Source: Crossaster papposus
Taxonomy: Eukaryota; Echinodermata; Asteroidea; Velatida; Solasteridae
DNA length: 64,000 nt
Reading direction: 5' to 3'
Assembly: GCA_037893245.1 (NCBI GenBank)
Contig: JBAIAA010000009.1
Coordinates: 434,001-498,000, forward strand
Of the stretch, positions 23,302 to 34,837 are shown piece after piece. Both the position numbers and the translations under genes were made by a program. Below the pieces are notes generated by a model. The model did no database searches, had not been told where the DNA came from, and saw only the letters and a list, made by a program, of their open reading frames with translations. Each line of letters starts with the position of its first letter. The stretch's first letter is position 1.

Positions 23302-23317
23302 GGCTCTTTTCAGAGCC
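23302..23317 (+). terminator. H2B 3' stem-loop (unit 4)
   Basis: GGCTCTTTTCAGAGCC. Confidence 0.96.
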
Positions 23318-24333
23318 AACACAATTTAAAAAAAAGAGATGTGACTGTCTGATCTGTGTTACTAATTTAGTCAATATTCGTAGGTGGTAAAATCGTTCGG
23401 GTAGTGTTCCCGTCTTTACATTCTCCCTGACCTTAAAAGGAGAAATGAAGATCAACATTAACCTTCTGTTCTCGTCGCCTTTGAAAACAAATATGTGACT
23501 TGAAAAGGCATGACGGGGAAAAGTATTTCTGTAGTATTTGGAGTTCTATTGTTTTACACCGTAGTAAAGACCGATTCGTTAGTTTTGCAATGATACCAAA
23601 AGTATTTATTTACATCATTTAATTAACATGATATATACAACATTGCAGGGCTGACAGTGCGCCGCCCAACCTAAGCGATCGAATTTTTAAAACCAACGAA
23701 TAGCTTTGACCAAAACAATTATACGCGTGCCCGCCAACAACGAAATTGACAAATGGGGGTCATTGTTAATTTAGCCTCAGTAAGTCACGTAGGAATTTGC
23801 AATGGCGAAACAGCCTTTTGTTATTCAGCACCTGTGCGCGCAGTGGTTTTTGTTCATTCAGTCTCCATTACGAGAAGTAGTGGTTTCTTGTTTGATGTAT
23901 GTTTAATATATGTGTTTGTCGTATCTCTGTGCAGACAAATCCGTGACAGTTTTCAATGTGGTTTATGAGGGACGATCTGCGGCCAGCGTGGAGGCAGGTC
24001 AATCGGTAGGCAACAGGGACACACCGTCGGGATAACAGAAATCGTCTGAGAAAGCAGGTAAGGTTTTTGGGTGCTTTGGGTTTTTGCTGTTATGATTTCA
24101 TCGCTTAGATTGAAGACAGACAGACAGACAGACCTCGTTCAAAAAATGTATCCCTGTCTTCACGAATCCAAAAATGGATGCGGTGCACTCAACCGTACAG
24201 TAAGTGTGTCGCGCGTGATTGGCTACTTGGCGTGCTTCGGCCAATCCACCGGAACGCTATAACTAGTGCTGTCACCCCCCTCGTACGGCACTTTCACTGC
24301 AGATCGCAATCTACTGTCACCAATTACTTCAAG

Positions 24334-24711
24334 ATGACTGGACGAGGAAAGAGCGGAAAAGCAAGAAGCAAGGCCAGGAGCAGGTCCTCAAGGGCGGGAC
24401 TGCAGTTCCCCGTGGGTCGCGTTCATCGATTTTTGCGAAGGGGCAACTACGCTGAGCGGGTTGGAGCCGGTGCACCGGTCTACCTGGCAGCCGTGATGGA
24501 ATACCTGACCGCGGAGATCCTGGAGCTGGCCGGTAACGCAGCACGAGACAATAAGAAGACGAGAATTAACCCTCGACATCTGCAGCTTGCTATACGCAAC
24601 GACGAAGAGCTTAACAAGTTGATGAGTGGGGTTACCATCGCGCAAGGCGGTGTGCTTCCCAACATCCAGCAAGTACTTCTGCCCAAAAAGGCCGCCAAAG
24701 TATCAAAGTAA
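24334..24711 (+). CDS. H2A: Histone H2A (unit 4)
   Basis: Same protein as unit 1; start at MTGRGKSG. Confidence 0.97.
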   Translation: MTGRGKSGKARSKARSRSSRAGLQFPVGRVHRFLRRGNYAERVGAGAPVYLAAVMEYLTAEILELAGNAARDNKKTRINPRHLQLAIRNDEELNKLMSGVTIAQGGVLPNIQQVLLPKKAAKVSK

Positions 24712-24756
24712 TAGGCCTACAAACAAATTACTTTGCCTCCACAAACAAAACCAAAA

Positions 24757-24772
24757 GGCTCTTTTCAGGGCC
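24757..24772 (+). terminator. H2A 3' stem-loop (unit 4)
   Basis: GGCTCTTTTCAGGGCC. Confidence 0.95.
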
Positions 24773-26211
24773 ACCACATAGTTACAAGAGAGAAACGCCG
24801 CTGTCTGTCTGTTCTTCATTTTTAAATAAAGTTTTAAAAGAGACAAATTTAGATAATACATGTGTAGATTTTAACTTTCACAGCCAAAGGCCCGCTGAGT
24901 TTGTTCAATGGCTTCGTTTATTTTTTAAAGAATCGCCTTCCCTTTTCCTGCTTATAAAAATATTAAGAAAGTGTTTTTTGTCATCCGGGCGCGCGTGCGT
25001 TTTAACTTGTATCCCGGCGACCTTCATATAAAAACTAGTTCATTAAATATGCAACGCGCGCACTGTGACTTCAACAAAGCAAAAATAAATACGCGCTGTG
25101 TCTGTACTCTATAATTATATACATGTACTACGCGTACTGTACAGTACATGCATGTTCAGTTTGTAAAAGTACGTGAATGATATTATACCCGCGACCCAGC
25201 ACATCAAAATCAAGAATAAGTCGGAAAAAGACTTTCGGAGATATAAATATAATAAGATTGCAAATTCAATAAGCTTTTTAATGACATCCATCACAAGCCT
25301 TTAGCTCGGAAATTATTGGTTACGAGTTACAGACTGGGGATGGCTATCAATAGAAAGCCTATGGAATTTCAAATGTTACTATGTACATATCGTGAATTGT
25401 CATTTCCCGCTTATTATTGATTTTGATATCCTGGGTCACATTTTCATAGATTTAACAAAAACATTGGAAATGTGGTGAGTTGACACTTCGCGTGTGGTCT
25501 ATTAGCTTTGTTTTCGTGTTCTGTCTTACCTGGGCCCAATTTCATAACAAATGTAAGCACAACAATTTGCTTAGCATGAAACATTTTCCTTGGCCAAACT
25601 GAAGATTTCCGAACACGTTTTATTGACGGTCGTGAATTCTCGTTAACGTTCGCGACTACAATTTCGACGTCTGGGTGTACACAATTAAATGGTCAGGCCA
25701 TAGAACCAGACTATTTTCACCGCCCACAAAGTGGGACATTTAGGTTCTGCTTAAAAACAAATAAACCGGCCTGAACGGTAAACGATCGAGGCGCGGTTGT
25801 GCCGAAGGGCGCCATCTATCGGCACGCTCGTACCGGCAGGTCTGTGTGTATTTACAGCGGCGAGGCGCAGTGCAGCATGGCGATAATTTTGATACCAGTC
25901 GCATTTTTCCAGATTTTCAAGTGACTTTTGGTTAAAAAAAATGAATTTGTAAAAGAATATTGTCGATGTGTATGAAAATGTGTTATGAAAACCCCCCAAG
26001 CTCATGAATATTGATGTAAATTAACGTGCCAAAAGTTGGTAATTTCTATAAACGGGTTTGCGTCGGGCTCTGTGAGAAGTCCTTTTCTTGACCCGAAATA
26101 CACAAATTAGAAAAGTTAAAATAAGAATATTATTCGGATGAGAACAATGGGCGGGGGAATCAATTTGCATGCATAATTCCAGAGCGCCCTATTGGTTCAA
26201 TGTCAATCGTT

Positions 26212-26240
26212 ATCGCTTCTCGGCCTTTTGGCCAAGATCA
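26212..26240 (+). pseudogene. U2: U2 snRNA 5' fragment or U2-like leader of element A2
   Basis: Same altered leader as A1: C at nucleotide 22, and CCGGG replacing nucleotides 30-34. Confidence 0.85.
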
Positions 26241-26252
26241 CCGGGAGCTACG

Positions 26253-27593
26253 ATGGCCAAGAATGAACTGCAGAGGGAGCTGTCTACCTACTTGACTACT
26301 GAGACGAAGATCGACTACGATGCGATGTGCAAGCTGATCGTCGACACCGCCGGGGAGACTGACGTCGTCTGCGTCCAGCAGCTGAGCGACAACAAATGGT
26401 GCGTCACCACTACAACTGAAGCAGCGAAGACCAAGATCCTGCAAGCCGGCCTGCTCATCGGGCAACACCGAGTAACATCTACACCGGTGAGCAGGAAGCT
26501 GACGTTCGTAACCATCCGTGACGCACCATTTGAGCTGCGCGACGTTGCCATCTCCTCGGCGCTGTCTGCATACGGCAAGGTGGCCGGCATCAGACGGGGA
26601 CATTGGCAGAAACATCTTGGGTGGGAGAACGGCCACCGACACGCGCGTATGGAACTGAGTCGTCCAATCCCATCTTACGTGCGTGTCGGTGGGTACCAAG
26701 TGCGAGTGGAGTACGACCACCAAGAGAGGACATGCAGGGTTTGCGGGTTGGTCGGCCACCTGGCTGCGGGGTGCCCGTCAGTTGTGTGCTACAACTGCAA
26801 CAAACACGGGCACCGCAGCCGGGAGTGTCCGGAGCCGGTGAAGTGTCGAGGGTGCGGGGAGACCGGGCACTTTGCCGCACGTTGCCCTCTTTCATACGCC
26901 GCTCGCCTACGTGTTACGGCTTTCGCCGGCCCGGACATCGACGACGACGTCGGCGACCCGCGCCCGGCGAAACCGCCCACACCACCTCGGGCCAGTCCGG
27001 ACCCTGCGGCTACAACCCGTCAGGCAAGACCACTCAAGGTACCCCGGACCCCACCACAGGACGCCCCACCGCAGCCGGCCGGACCATCCAAGCCTCCACG
27101 GCCAAGCACCCCACCGCAGAGACCATCGGAGGCCGGCGCGCCCACTGCAGGCGGCACCAGGCCCGCCCGCACAGCCAACCGTCCACCTCGGCGTGGTGCG
27201 GGCGAGGCGGTTGCCCCGACCACGGAGAGTGCGACGGCAACGGTGTCGATGTCATCGTTGTCGTCGTCAGAAACATCGATCACTACGAACGTGTCGTTCT
27301 CCTCCGTGGAAGGCGGTAAGCCTAGGCGGTACCAGCTGAAACTCCCGTCGATAACGCCGGAAGAGAGAACCAGGGACTGGGCGGAGATGGTCGCGAGTGC
27401 GGAGGCGGAGATACAGCAAGAGATGGAGCGACGGAGCCAGGAAAGCAGTTCCGACGGGTCCGTCGCCTCCATAATATCTACCGCCTCCGCAAAACGCTGT
27501 CACCATTCCTCAGATTCCCCTGAGGAATGGTCGACAATACGAGGGAAGAAACCAAGTCCCAAGAAGAGGAAGGCACGAGCCAACAAAAAATGA
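26253..27593 (+). CDS. ORF1-like protein of element A2
   Basis: 446 codons from the same ATG as A1. Residues 1-196, covering the RRM-like region and the first two CCHC knuckles, are identical to A1 although about ten codons differ at synonymous sites. From residue 197 on (IC to KC, Y to F, R to L and others) the proteins diverge. It lacks the duplicated in-frame block of A1 and ends KKRKARANKK. The Pro-rich segment (PPTPPRASPDP...) is retained. Confidence 0.85.
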   Translation: MAKNELQRELSTYLTTETKIDYDAMCKLIVDTAGETDVVCVQQLSDNKWCVTTTTEAAKTKILQAGLLIGQHRVTSTPVSRKLTFVTIRDAPFELRDVAISSALSAYGKVAGIRRGHWQKHLGWENGHRHARMELSRPIPSYVRVGGYQVRVEYDHQERTCRVCGLVGHLAAGCPSVVCYNCNKHGHRSRECPEPVKCRGCGETGHFAARCPLSYAARLRVTAFAGPDIDDDVGDPRPAKPPTPPRASPDPAATTRQARPLKVPRTPPQDAPPQPAGPSKPPRPSTPPQRPSEAGAPTAGGTRPARTANRPPRRGAGEAVAPTTESATATVSMSSLSSSETSITTNVSFSSVEGGKPRRYQLKLPSITPEERTRDWAEMVASAEAEIQQEMERRSQESSSDGSVASIISTASAKRCHHSSDSPEEWSTIRGKKPSPKKRKARANKK

Positions 27594-27983
27594 ACTGTTT
27601 TCTTTGGTGGTGGGTTAAGTGAGTTGTTTTGTTTAAATAAGTGGTGGTGGTTTTTTTAATAAGAAGATGTAAATTTTATGTAAATATAAGTGGTGGTGGG
27701 TTTAAGAAGATGTTAATTTTTTATGTAAATATTTCCACAGTTGTGTTTTTGTAAAAATTGAAGATACAAATGATACGAAATATTTATTCAGTTGTTCTTT
27801 TTCTGATAGTAATCAAGCGCGTTTATTTATTTTGGTGGAGGGTTATGTCCCGGTTTATATAATGTTTGCATTGTTTAAAACAAGTTGTATTTAATTTTTA
27901 TTTTGTACATACTGTGACCGTTGTGTTGTATCATCATATGTGTGTTTGGTTTCATTTACAAGAATAAACCAATTTAAAAACCG
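27594..27983 (+). other. 3' UTR of element A2
   Basis: AT-rich with several GTGGTGG(T/G) blocks and a repeated AAGAAGATGT(A/T)AATTTT motif; AATAAA at 27963-27968 lies just before the junction. Confidence 0.6.
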
Positions 27984-28136
27984 TATCTGTTCTTTTCAGC
28001 TTAATATCTGAAACGCTGTTCATCGAACAGCCAGTATATTAATCTGATTTTTGGATTTGGGCCGTGGAATAGAGGCTTGCCTCGTCCCGGCCATGGGTTG
28101 GCCCGGTATAGCAGTACATCCGGGATTCGGCCCACT
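27984..28136 (+). pseudogene. U2: U2 snRNA 3' part downstream of A2
   Basis: Nucleotides 37-189, unchanged. Confidence 0.93.
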
Positions 28137-28874
28137 CCCCTCGGGGAACATCAATTAATACAAAAACAGGTCTCGTCTATTATGTGTATTCCTATGTCGC
28201 CTCACTTTTACAAGTTCTTTCTTCGCTTTACTTCGTGGCTTTCTTATATTTGAACATTTCAATTTGTCTCAATTAAATAATTGTATGAAGACCGATCTCT
28301 TTGTTTTAGGTTGATTTCTGAAGAAAGGGAAAAACAACAACAACAAAAACAAACAAACAAACAAACAAACAAACAAACAGATCCTCTGCGACTGGTTGTA
28401 TTTTTTTTTGGCGAAGATGTATTAGATTTCTTTATCTTTTCCATATTTTTAGAAATTCATATGATTTCATATAAATGTAGACTTTAAATGTTCTTTTTGT
28501 TTTTGGTCTTGTTTGTTTGAATTCCATTTTTGTTCTAAATACTGTATAGGTAATAATGCAGGGCCCTTTTTTATAGCTTTTTTTTTTGTAAGTGATAAAA
28601 CCTCAAATACAATAAATAACAGTGCTTTTAACAGTTCAGTTTTTATGTTTGTATTTTAATGTTGCGATTATTCGTTTGCTTGCTTTCCTCTCTCTCTCTC
28701 TCTCGTTGACTGTTTATTTCTCCTCTCGTGTCGTTATTTCGGGAGGGAAACCTCTGCCACGATTTGTTGCTAGAGGGCGCCCTGACTTTCGTTTGCCTGG
28801 CGTGCTCCTATCGCGTCCGCGCATAGCAGTGATATATAATACACTGCCTCGCCCATTCAATCGATCTAGTCTAG

Positions 28875-29222
<348 letters not shown>

Positions 29223-29257
29223 ATAGATGCATGATACATGCCATTTTCAAACCAAAC

Positions 29258-29273
29258 GGCTCTTTTCAGAGCC
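29258..29273 (+). terminator. H4 3' stem-loop (unit 5)
   Basis: GGCTCTTTTCAGAGCC. Confidence 0.97.
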
Positions 29274-29709
29274 ACCACGATTTCACAAAAAGAGATTGAT
29301 TCCAGGTTTTAATTTGTGTGTACTCTGTTATTATTTGGGCATTGTCTCGCGGGATTCAGTGTGGATTTTCCTCCCTGTGTCTATTAGTATTAAGGTTTTT
29401 TTCTTTTCGTTTATTGCCCGTAATTATTCCCGGGATGTCTTTATCGAAGACACGGCCCATTTGTTTATTTTGGTAGCTGGGGAAAATTAATTTGCTTGCA
29501 AAGTATCATGTACTCGTAGGTAATATTGACCGTATTGTTTCGGAGGGTAAATCAGTTGTGATCAGTGAAGCGTCCCGGCATGGTGTCCGAATTATCCAAT
29601 CGGAAGACTGCCCATTGTTATACTTCAGCCCCAGGATGCTATTCTCTAGTCTTAAGAGACGGCCTGTTCGTTGATTTGGCATTCACTTCTTATCTACTCT
29701 CCATTCTGA

Positions 29710-30138
<429 letters not shown>

Positions 30139-30169
30139 GTCACAGCTGCGTGCGCAAAACTAACCGAAC

Positions 30170-30185
30170 GGCCCTTTTCAGGGCC
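30170..30185 (+). terminator. H3 3' stem-loop (unit 5)
   Basis: GGCCCTTTTCAGGGCC. Confidence 0.97.
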
Positions 30186-30873
30186 AATATTTTTTTCAAA
30201 GAGAGATTCATTCCAATCGCGTTTTCTGTAGAGTTTTGGAAAGTTAAGTTTGGTTACTATAGGTAAATACGAATTTTAACTGGCCAGAGCTCCGGAGAAC
30301 GGATTAATAAAATTAATCGGATTAGTCTCTTTCCATTTTGTTTGTTTGTCTGTCTGTCTCTTATTTTTTGTTGTCCCCCCACCCCCCCAAAATAAAAATA
30401 AAAAATTATTTTACTTTTAATACGGTAAAAAAGAAGAAGAGTAATTGCCTGGCCATGTACACAATTGTTTATGCAGTCATTTTGTGTCATATTTTCGAAA
30501 ACGGGAACTCTTCGTTACATTGGATGATACGCAAGTTTACCCGGCGTTTGGGGAAAAATAAATAATGAGTGAAACCACACCGGATTGTTGGCCTCTACCG
30601 AATATAATAAAAAAGTGGATATTCTAAATTATTGTTTGTAATTGTTTGTTTCTTGGAGTTTTCATTCGGATTCGGAAGGATAGCTTTTGCCCTCTGTGCG
30701 TGTGGCAAGCGCCAATGCATGTCACTTTGCACGCGTACATAATTCTTCACGCTTGGGTGATTGTGTGGACAATGCGTGTATGCCCAGAATCCTAGCGGGT
30801 ACCATAAAAGTCGTCCCGGCATGCTTGACCTTCCATTCGATCGCACGATCACATACACTCATCTTCTCCAATC

Positions 30874-31242
30874 ATGGCTCCTAAAGTTAGCGGAAAAGGC
30901 CAGAAGAAGGCCGGCAACACCAAGGCTCCGGTCAGCACGAACAAGAAGAGGCGTCGGCGTCGCAAGGAGAGCTACGGCATCTACATCTACAAAGTCATGA
31001 AACAGGTGCACCCCGACACAGGAATCTCCAGCAAGGCAATGAGCATCATGAACAGCTTTGTCAACGACGTGTTTGAGCGCATCGCCGGCGAATCTTCCCG
31101 CCTTGCCCACTACAACAAGAAGTCGACCATCTCAAGTCGTGAAGTGCAGACTGCAGTACGCCTAATCCTCCCGGGAGAGCTTGCCAAGCATGCAGTCAGC
31201 GAAGGAACCAAGGCCGTCACCAAGTATACGACTTCAAAATAG
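30874..31242 (+). CDS. H2B: Histone H2B (unit 5)
   Basis: Same protein as unit 1. Confidence 0.98.
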   Translation: MAPKVSGKGQKKAGNTKAPVSTNKKRRRRRKESYGIYIYKVMKQVHPDTGISSKAMSIMNSFVNDVFERIAGESSRLAHYNKKSTISSREVQTAVRLILPGELAKHAVSEGTKAVTKYTTSK

Positions 31243-31286
31243 GTTGACCGAGGGAGGAACAAATAACACGAAAAACATAACCAAAC

Positions 31287-31302
31287 GGCTCTTTTCAGAG
31301 CC
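31287..31302 (+). terminator. H2B 3' stem-loop (unit 5)
   Basis: GGCTCTTTTCAGAGCC. Confidence 0.96.
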
Positions 31303-32318
31303 AACACAATTTAAAAAAAAGAGATGTGACTGTCTGATCTGTGTTACTAATTTAGTCAATATTCGTAGGTGGTAAAATCGTTCGGGTAGTGTTCCCGTCT
31401 TTACATTCTCCCTGACCTTAAAAGGAGAAATGAAGATCAACATTAACCTTCTGTTCTCGTCGCCTTTGAAAACAAATATGTGACTTGAAAAGGCATGACG
31501 GGGAAAAGTATTTCTGTAGTATTTGGAGTTCTATTGTTTTACACCGTAGTAAAGACCGATTCGTTAGTTTTGCAATGATACCAAAAGTATTTATTTACAT
31601 CATTTAATTAACATGATATATACAACATTGCAGGGCTGACAGTGCGCCGCCCAACCTAAGCGATCGAATTTTTAAAACCAACGAATAGCTTTGACCAAAA
31701 CAATTATACGCGTGCCCGCCAACAACGAAATTGACAAATGGGGGTCATTGTTAATTTAGCCTCAGTAAGTCACGTAGGAATTTGCAATGGCGAAACAGCC
31801 TTTTGTTATTCAGCACCTGTGCGCGCAGTGGTTTTTGTTCATTCAGTCTCCATTACGAGAAGTAGTGGTTTCTTGTTTGATGTATGTTTAATATATGTGT
31901 TTGTCGTATCTCTGTGCAGACAAATCCGTGACAGTTTTCAATGTGGTTTATGAGGGACGATCTGCGGCCAGCGTGGAGGCAGGTCAATCGGTAGGCAACA
32001 GGGACACACCGTCGGGATAACAGAAATCGTCTGAGAAAGCAGGTAAGGTTTTTGGGTGCTTTGGGTTTTTGCTGTTATGATTTCATCGCTTAGATTGAAG
32101 ACAGACAGACAGACAGACCTCGTTCAAAAAATGTATCCCTGTCTTCACGAATCCAAAAATGGATGCGGTGCACTCAACCGTACAGTAAGTGTGTCGCGCG
32201 TGATTGGCTACTTGGCGTGCTTCGGCCAATCCACCGGAACGCTATAACTAGTGCTGTCACCCCCCTCGTACGGCACTTTCACTGCAGATCGCAATCTACT
32301 GTCACCAATTACTTCAAG

Positions 32319-32696
32319 ATGACTGGACGAGGAAAGAGCGGAAAAGCAAGAAGCAAGGCCAGGAGCAGGTCCTCAAGGGCGGGACTGCAGTTCCCCGTGG
32401 GTCGCGTTCATCGATTTTTGCGAAGGGGCAACTACGCTGAGCGGGTTGGAGCCGGTGCACCGGTCTACCTGGCAGCCGTGATGGAATACCTGACCGCGGA
32501 GATCCTGGAGCTGGCCGGTAACGCAGCACGAGACAATAAGAAGACGAGAATTAACCCTCGACATCTGCAGCTTGCTATACGCAACGACGAAGAGCTTAAC
32601 AAGTTGATGAGTGGGGTTACCATCGCGCAAGGCGGTGTGCTTCCCAACATCCAGCAAGTACTTCTGCCCAAAAAGGCCGCCAAAGTATCAAAGTAA
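32319..32696 (+). CDS. H2A: Histone H2A (unit 5)
   Basis: Same protein as unit 1; start at MTGRGKSG. Confidence 0.97.
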   Translation: MTGRGKSGKARSKARSRSSRAGLQFPVGRVHRFLRRGNYAERVGAGAPVYLAAVMEYLTAEILELAGNAARDNKKTRINPRHLQLAIRNDEELNKLMSGVTIAQGGVLPNIQQVLLPKKAAKVSK

Positions 32697-32741
32697 TAGG
32701 CCTACAAACAAATTACTTTGCCTCCACAAACAAAACCAAAA

Positions 32742-32757
32742 GGCTCTTTTCAGGGCC
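32742..32757 (+). terminator. H2A 3' stem-loop (unit 5)
   Basis: GGCTCTTTTCAGGGCC. Confidence 0.95.
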
Positions 32758-34196
32758 ACCACATAGTTACAAGAGAGAAACGCCGCTGTCTGTCTGTTCT
32801 TCATTTTTAAATAAAGTTTTAAAAGAGACAAATTTAGATAATACATGTGTAGATTTTAACTTTCACAGCCAAAGGCCCGCTGAGTTTGTTCAATGGCTTC
32901 GTTTATTTTTTAAAGAATCGCCTTCCCTTTTCCTGCTTATAAAAATATTAAGAAAGTGTTTTTTGTCATCCGGGCGCGCGTGCGTTTTAACTTGTATCCC
33001 GGCGACCTTCATATAAAAACTAGTTCATTAAATATGCAACGCGCGCACTGTGACTTCAACAAAGCAAAAATAAATACGCGCTGTGTCTGTACTCTATAAT
33101 TATATACATGTACTACGCGTACTGTACAGTACATGCATGTTCAGTTTGTAAAAGTACGTGAATGATATTATACCCGCGACCCAGCACATCAAAATCAAGA
33201 ATAAGTCGGAAAAAGACTTTCGGAGATATAAATATAATAAGATTGCAAATTCAATAAGCTTTTTAATGACATCCATCACAAGCCTTTAGCTCGGAAATTA
33301 TTGGTTACGAGTTACAGACTGGGGATGGCTATCAATAGAAAGCCTATGGAATTTCAAATGTTACTATGTACATATCGTGAATTGTCATTTCCCGCTTATT
33401 ATTGATTTTGATATCCTGGGTCACATTTTCATAGATTTAACAAAAACATTGGAAATGTGGTGAGTTGACACTTCGCGTGTGGTCTATTAGCTTTGTTTTC
33501 GTGTTCTGTCTTACCTGGGCCCAATTTCATAACAAATGTAAGCACAACAATTTGCTTAGCATGAAACATTTTCCTTGGCCAAACTGAAGATTTCCGAACA
33601 CGTTTTATTGACGGTCGTGAATTCTCGTTAACGTTCGCGACTACAATTTCGACGTCTGGGTGTACACAATTAAATGGTCAGGCCATAGAACCAGACTATT
33701 TTCACCGCCCACAAAGTGGGACATTTAGGTTCTGCTTAAAAACAAATAAACCGGCCTGAACGGTAAACGATCGAGGCGCGGTTGTGCCGAAGGGCGCCAT
33801 CTATCGGCACGCTCGTACCGGCAGGTCTGTGTGTATTTACAGCGGCGAGGCGCAGTGCAGCATGGCGATAATTTTGATACCAGTCGCATTTTTCCAGATT
33901 TTCAAGTGACTTTTGGTTAAAAAAAATGAATTTGTAAAAGAATATTGTCGATGTGTATGAAAATGTGTTATGAAAACCCCCCAAGCTCATGAATATTGAT
34001 GTAAATTAACGTGCCAAAAGTTGGTAATTTCTATAAACGGGTTTGCGTCGGGCTCTGTGAGAAGTCCTTTTCTTGACCCGAAATACACAAATTAGAAAAG
34101 TTAAAATAAGAATATTATTCGGATGAGAACAATGGGCGGGGGAATCAATTTGCATGCATAATTCCAGAGCGCCCTATTGGTTCAATGTCAATCGTT

Positions 34197-34232
34197 ATCG
34201 CTTCTCGGCCTTTTGGCTAAGATCATGTGTAG
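34197..34232 (+). pseudogene. U2: U2 snRNA 5' fragment before B1
   Basis: Nucleotides 1-36 of U2, unchanged, ending GTGTAG. The insertion splits GUAG from UA inside the branch-recognition sequence. Confidence 0.95.
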
Positions 34233-34837
34233 CTTTTTTGCTCCCGTGATTTTGAAGCGTAGTAGAGTTTTGTAATACTAAACTGATATAATTTTTATAC
34301 CAGTTTGTTTCTTTTTGTTTATAGACCAGGTTGGTCTTATTTTTGCCAAATTTCGTAGGATTTTTGGTTGTTGTTTTGGAGGTTTTTAGTTTTGGTTTTT
34401 TGTCGCTGGCTGTATACGCAGTGCTGTAGCAGCCAGCGCCATTCGTTTACGTGCAGCCTTTGTTCTCCCCGTGTAAGTCCACGTGCCCATAGGTTTGCAC
34501 GCGTTCCTCTGTTCTCTCCGTACAGTGTACGGCGTTTCCTTTGTGGTTCATTTACCCGTGGCGCTTACATAACACCAGTTGTGTGTGTAGCGCTACGGGT
34601 TTTTCCTATTTCTTTGTGTGTGTAGGCAATAAGTCTTGCCTTCACGCCATTTTTTGTACATAGACTAGTGCGGTACATGGGTGTACTGCGCGTGTATTTG
34701 TTTTTAATACACGGCGCGTGTGCTTCTATTACTTTCTAGTTTAGCTGGACTAGGCAGTTGCTAGTCCAGCCTTGTTTTAAATACCCAGGAGGTTTTTTCC
34801 TTTCTTGGTATTTTGTATTCTTTGGTTTATTTCCAGC
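34233..34837 (+). other. Structured 5' leader of element B1
   Basis: Inverted repeats in order: CGCTGGCTG (34404-34412) with CAGCCAGCG (34430-34438); CCCGTGGCGC (34555-34564) with GCGCTACGGG (34590-34599, one mismatch); CGTGTATT (34691-34698) with AATACACG (34706-34713); GCTGGACTAG (34744-34753) with CTAGTCCAGC (34761-34770), a perfect 10-bp hairpin 67 bp before the ORF. An upstream ORF of 16 codons starts at the U2 AUG (34225) and ends at 34275. Confidence 0.7.

Larger units (their letters stand above)
26241..27983 (+). mobile_element. Type A U2-inserted retroelement, copy A2
   Basis: 1.74-kb insertion at the same U2 position as A1, ending ...TTTAAAAACC next to U2 (G)TATCTG. ORF intact. The 3' UTR differs from A1 in length and arrangement of its GTGGTGG blocks, while the last stretch (TGTGACCGTTG through AATAAACC) is almost the same. 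No reverse transcriptase. Confidence 0.85.

Noticed and set aside
34233..34300. HDV-like self-cleaving ribozyme at the type B 5' end
   Set aside because: I looked for the nested double-pseudoknot pattern because R2-type elements use it, but could not establish it by eye.
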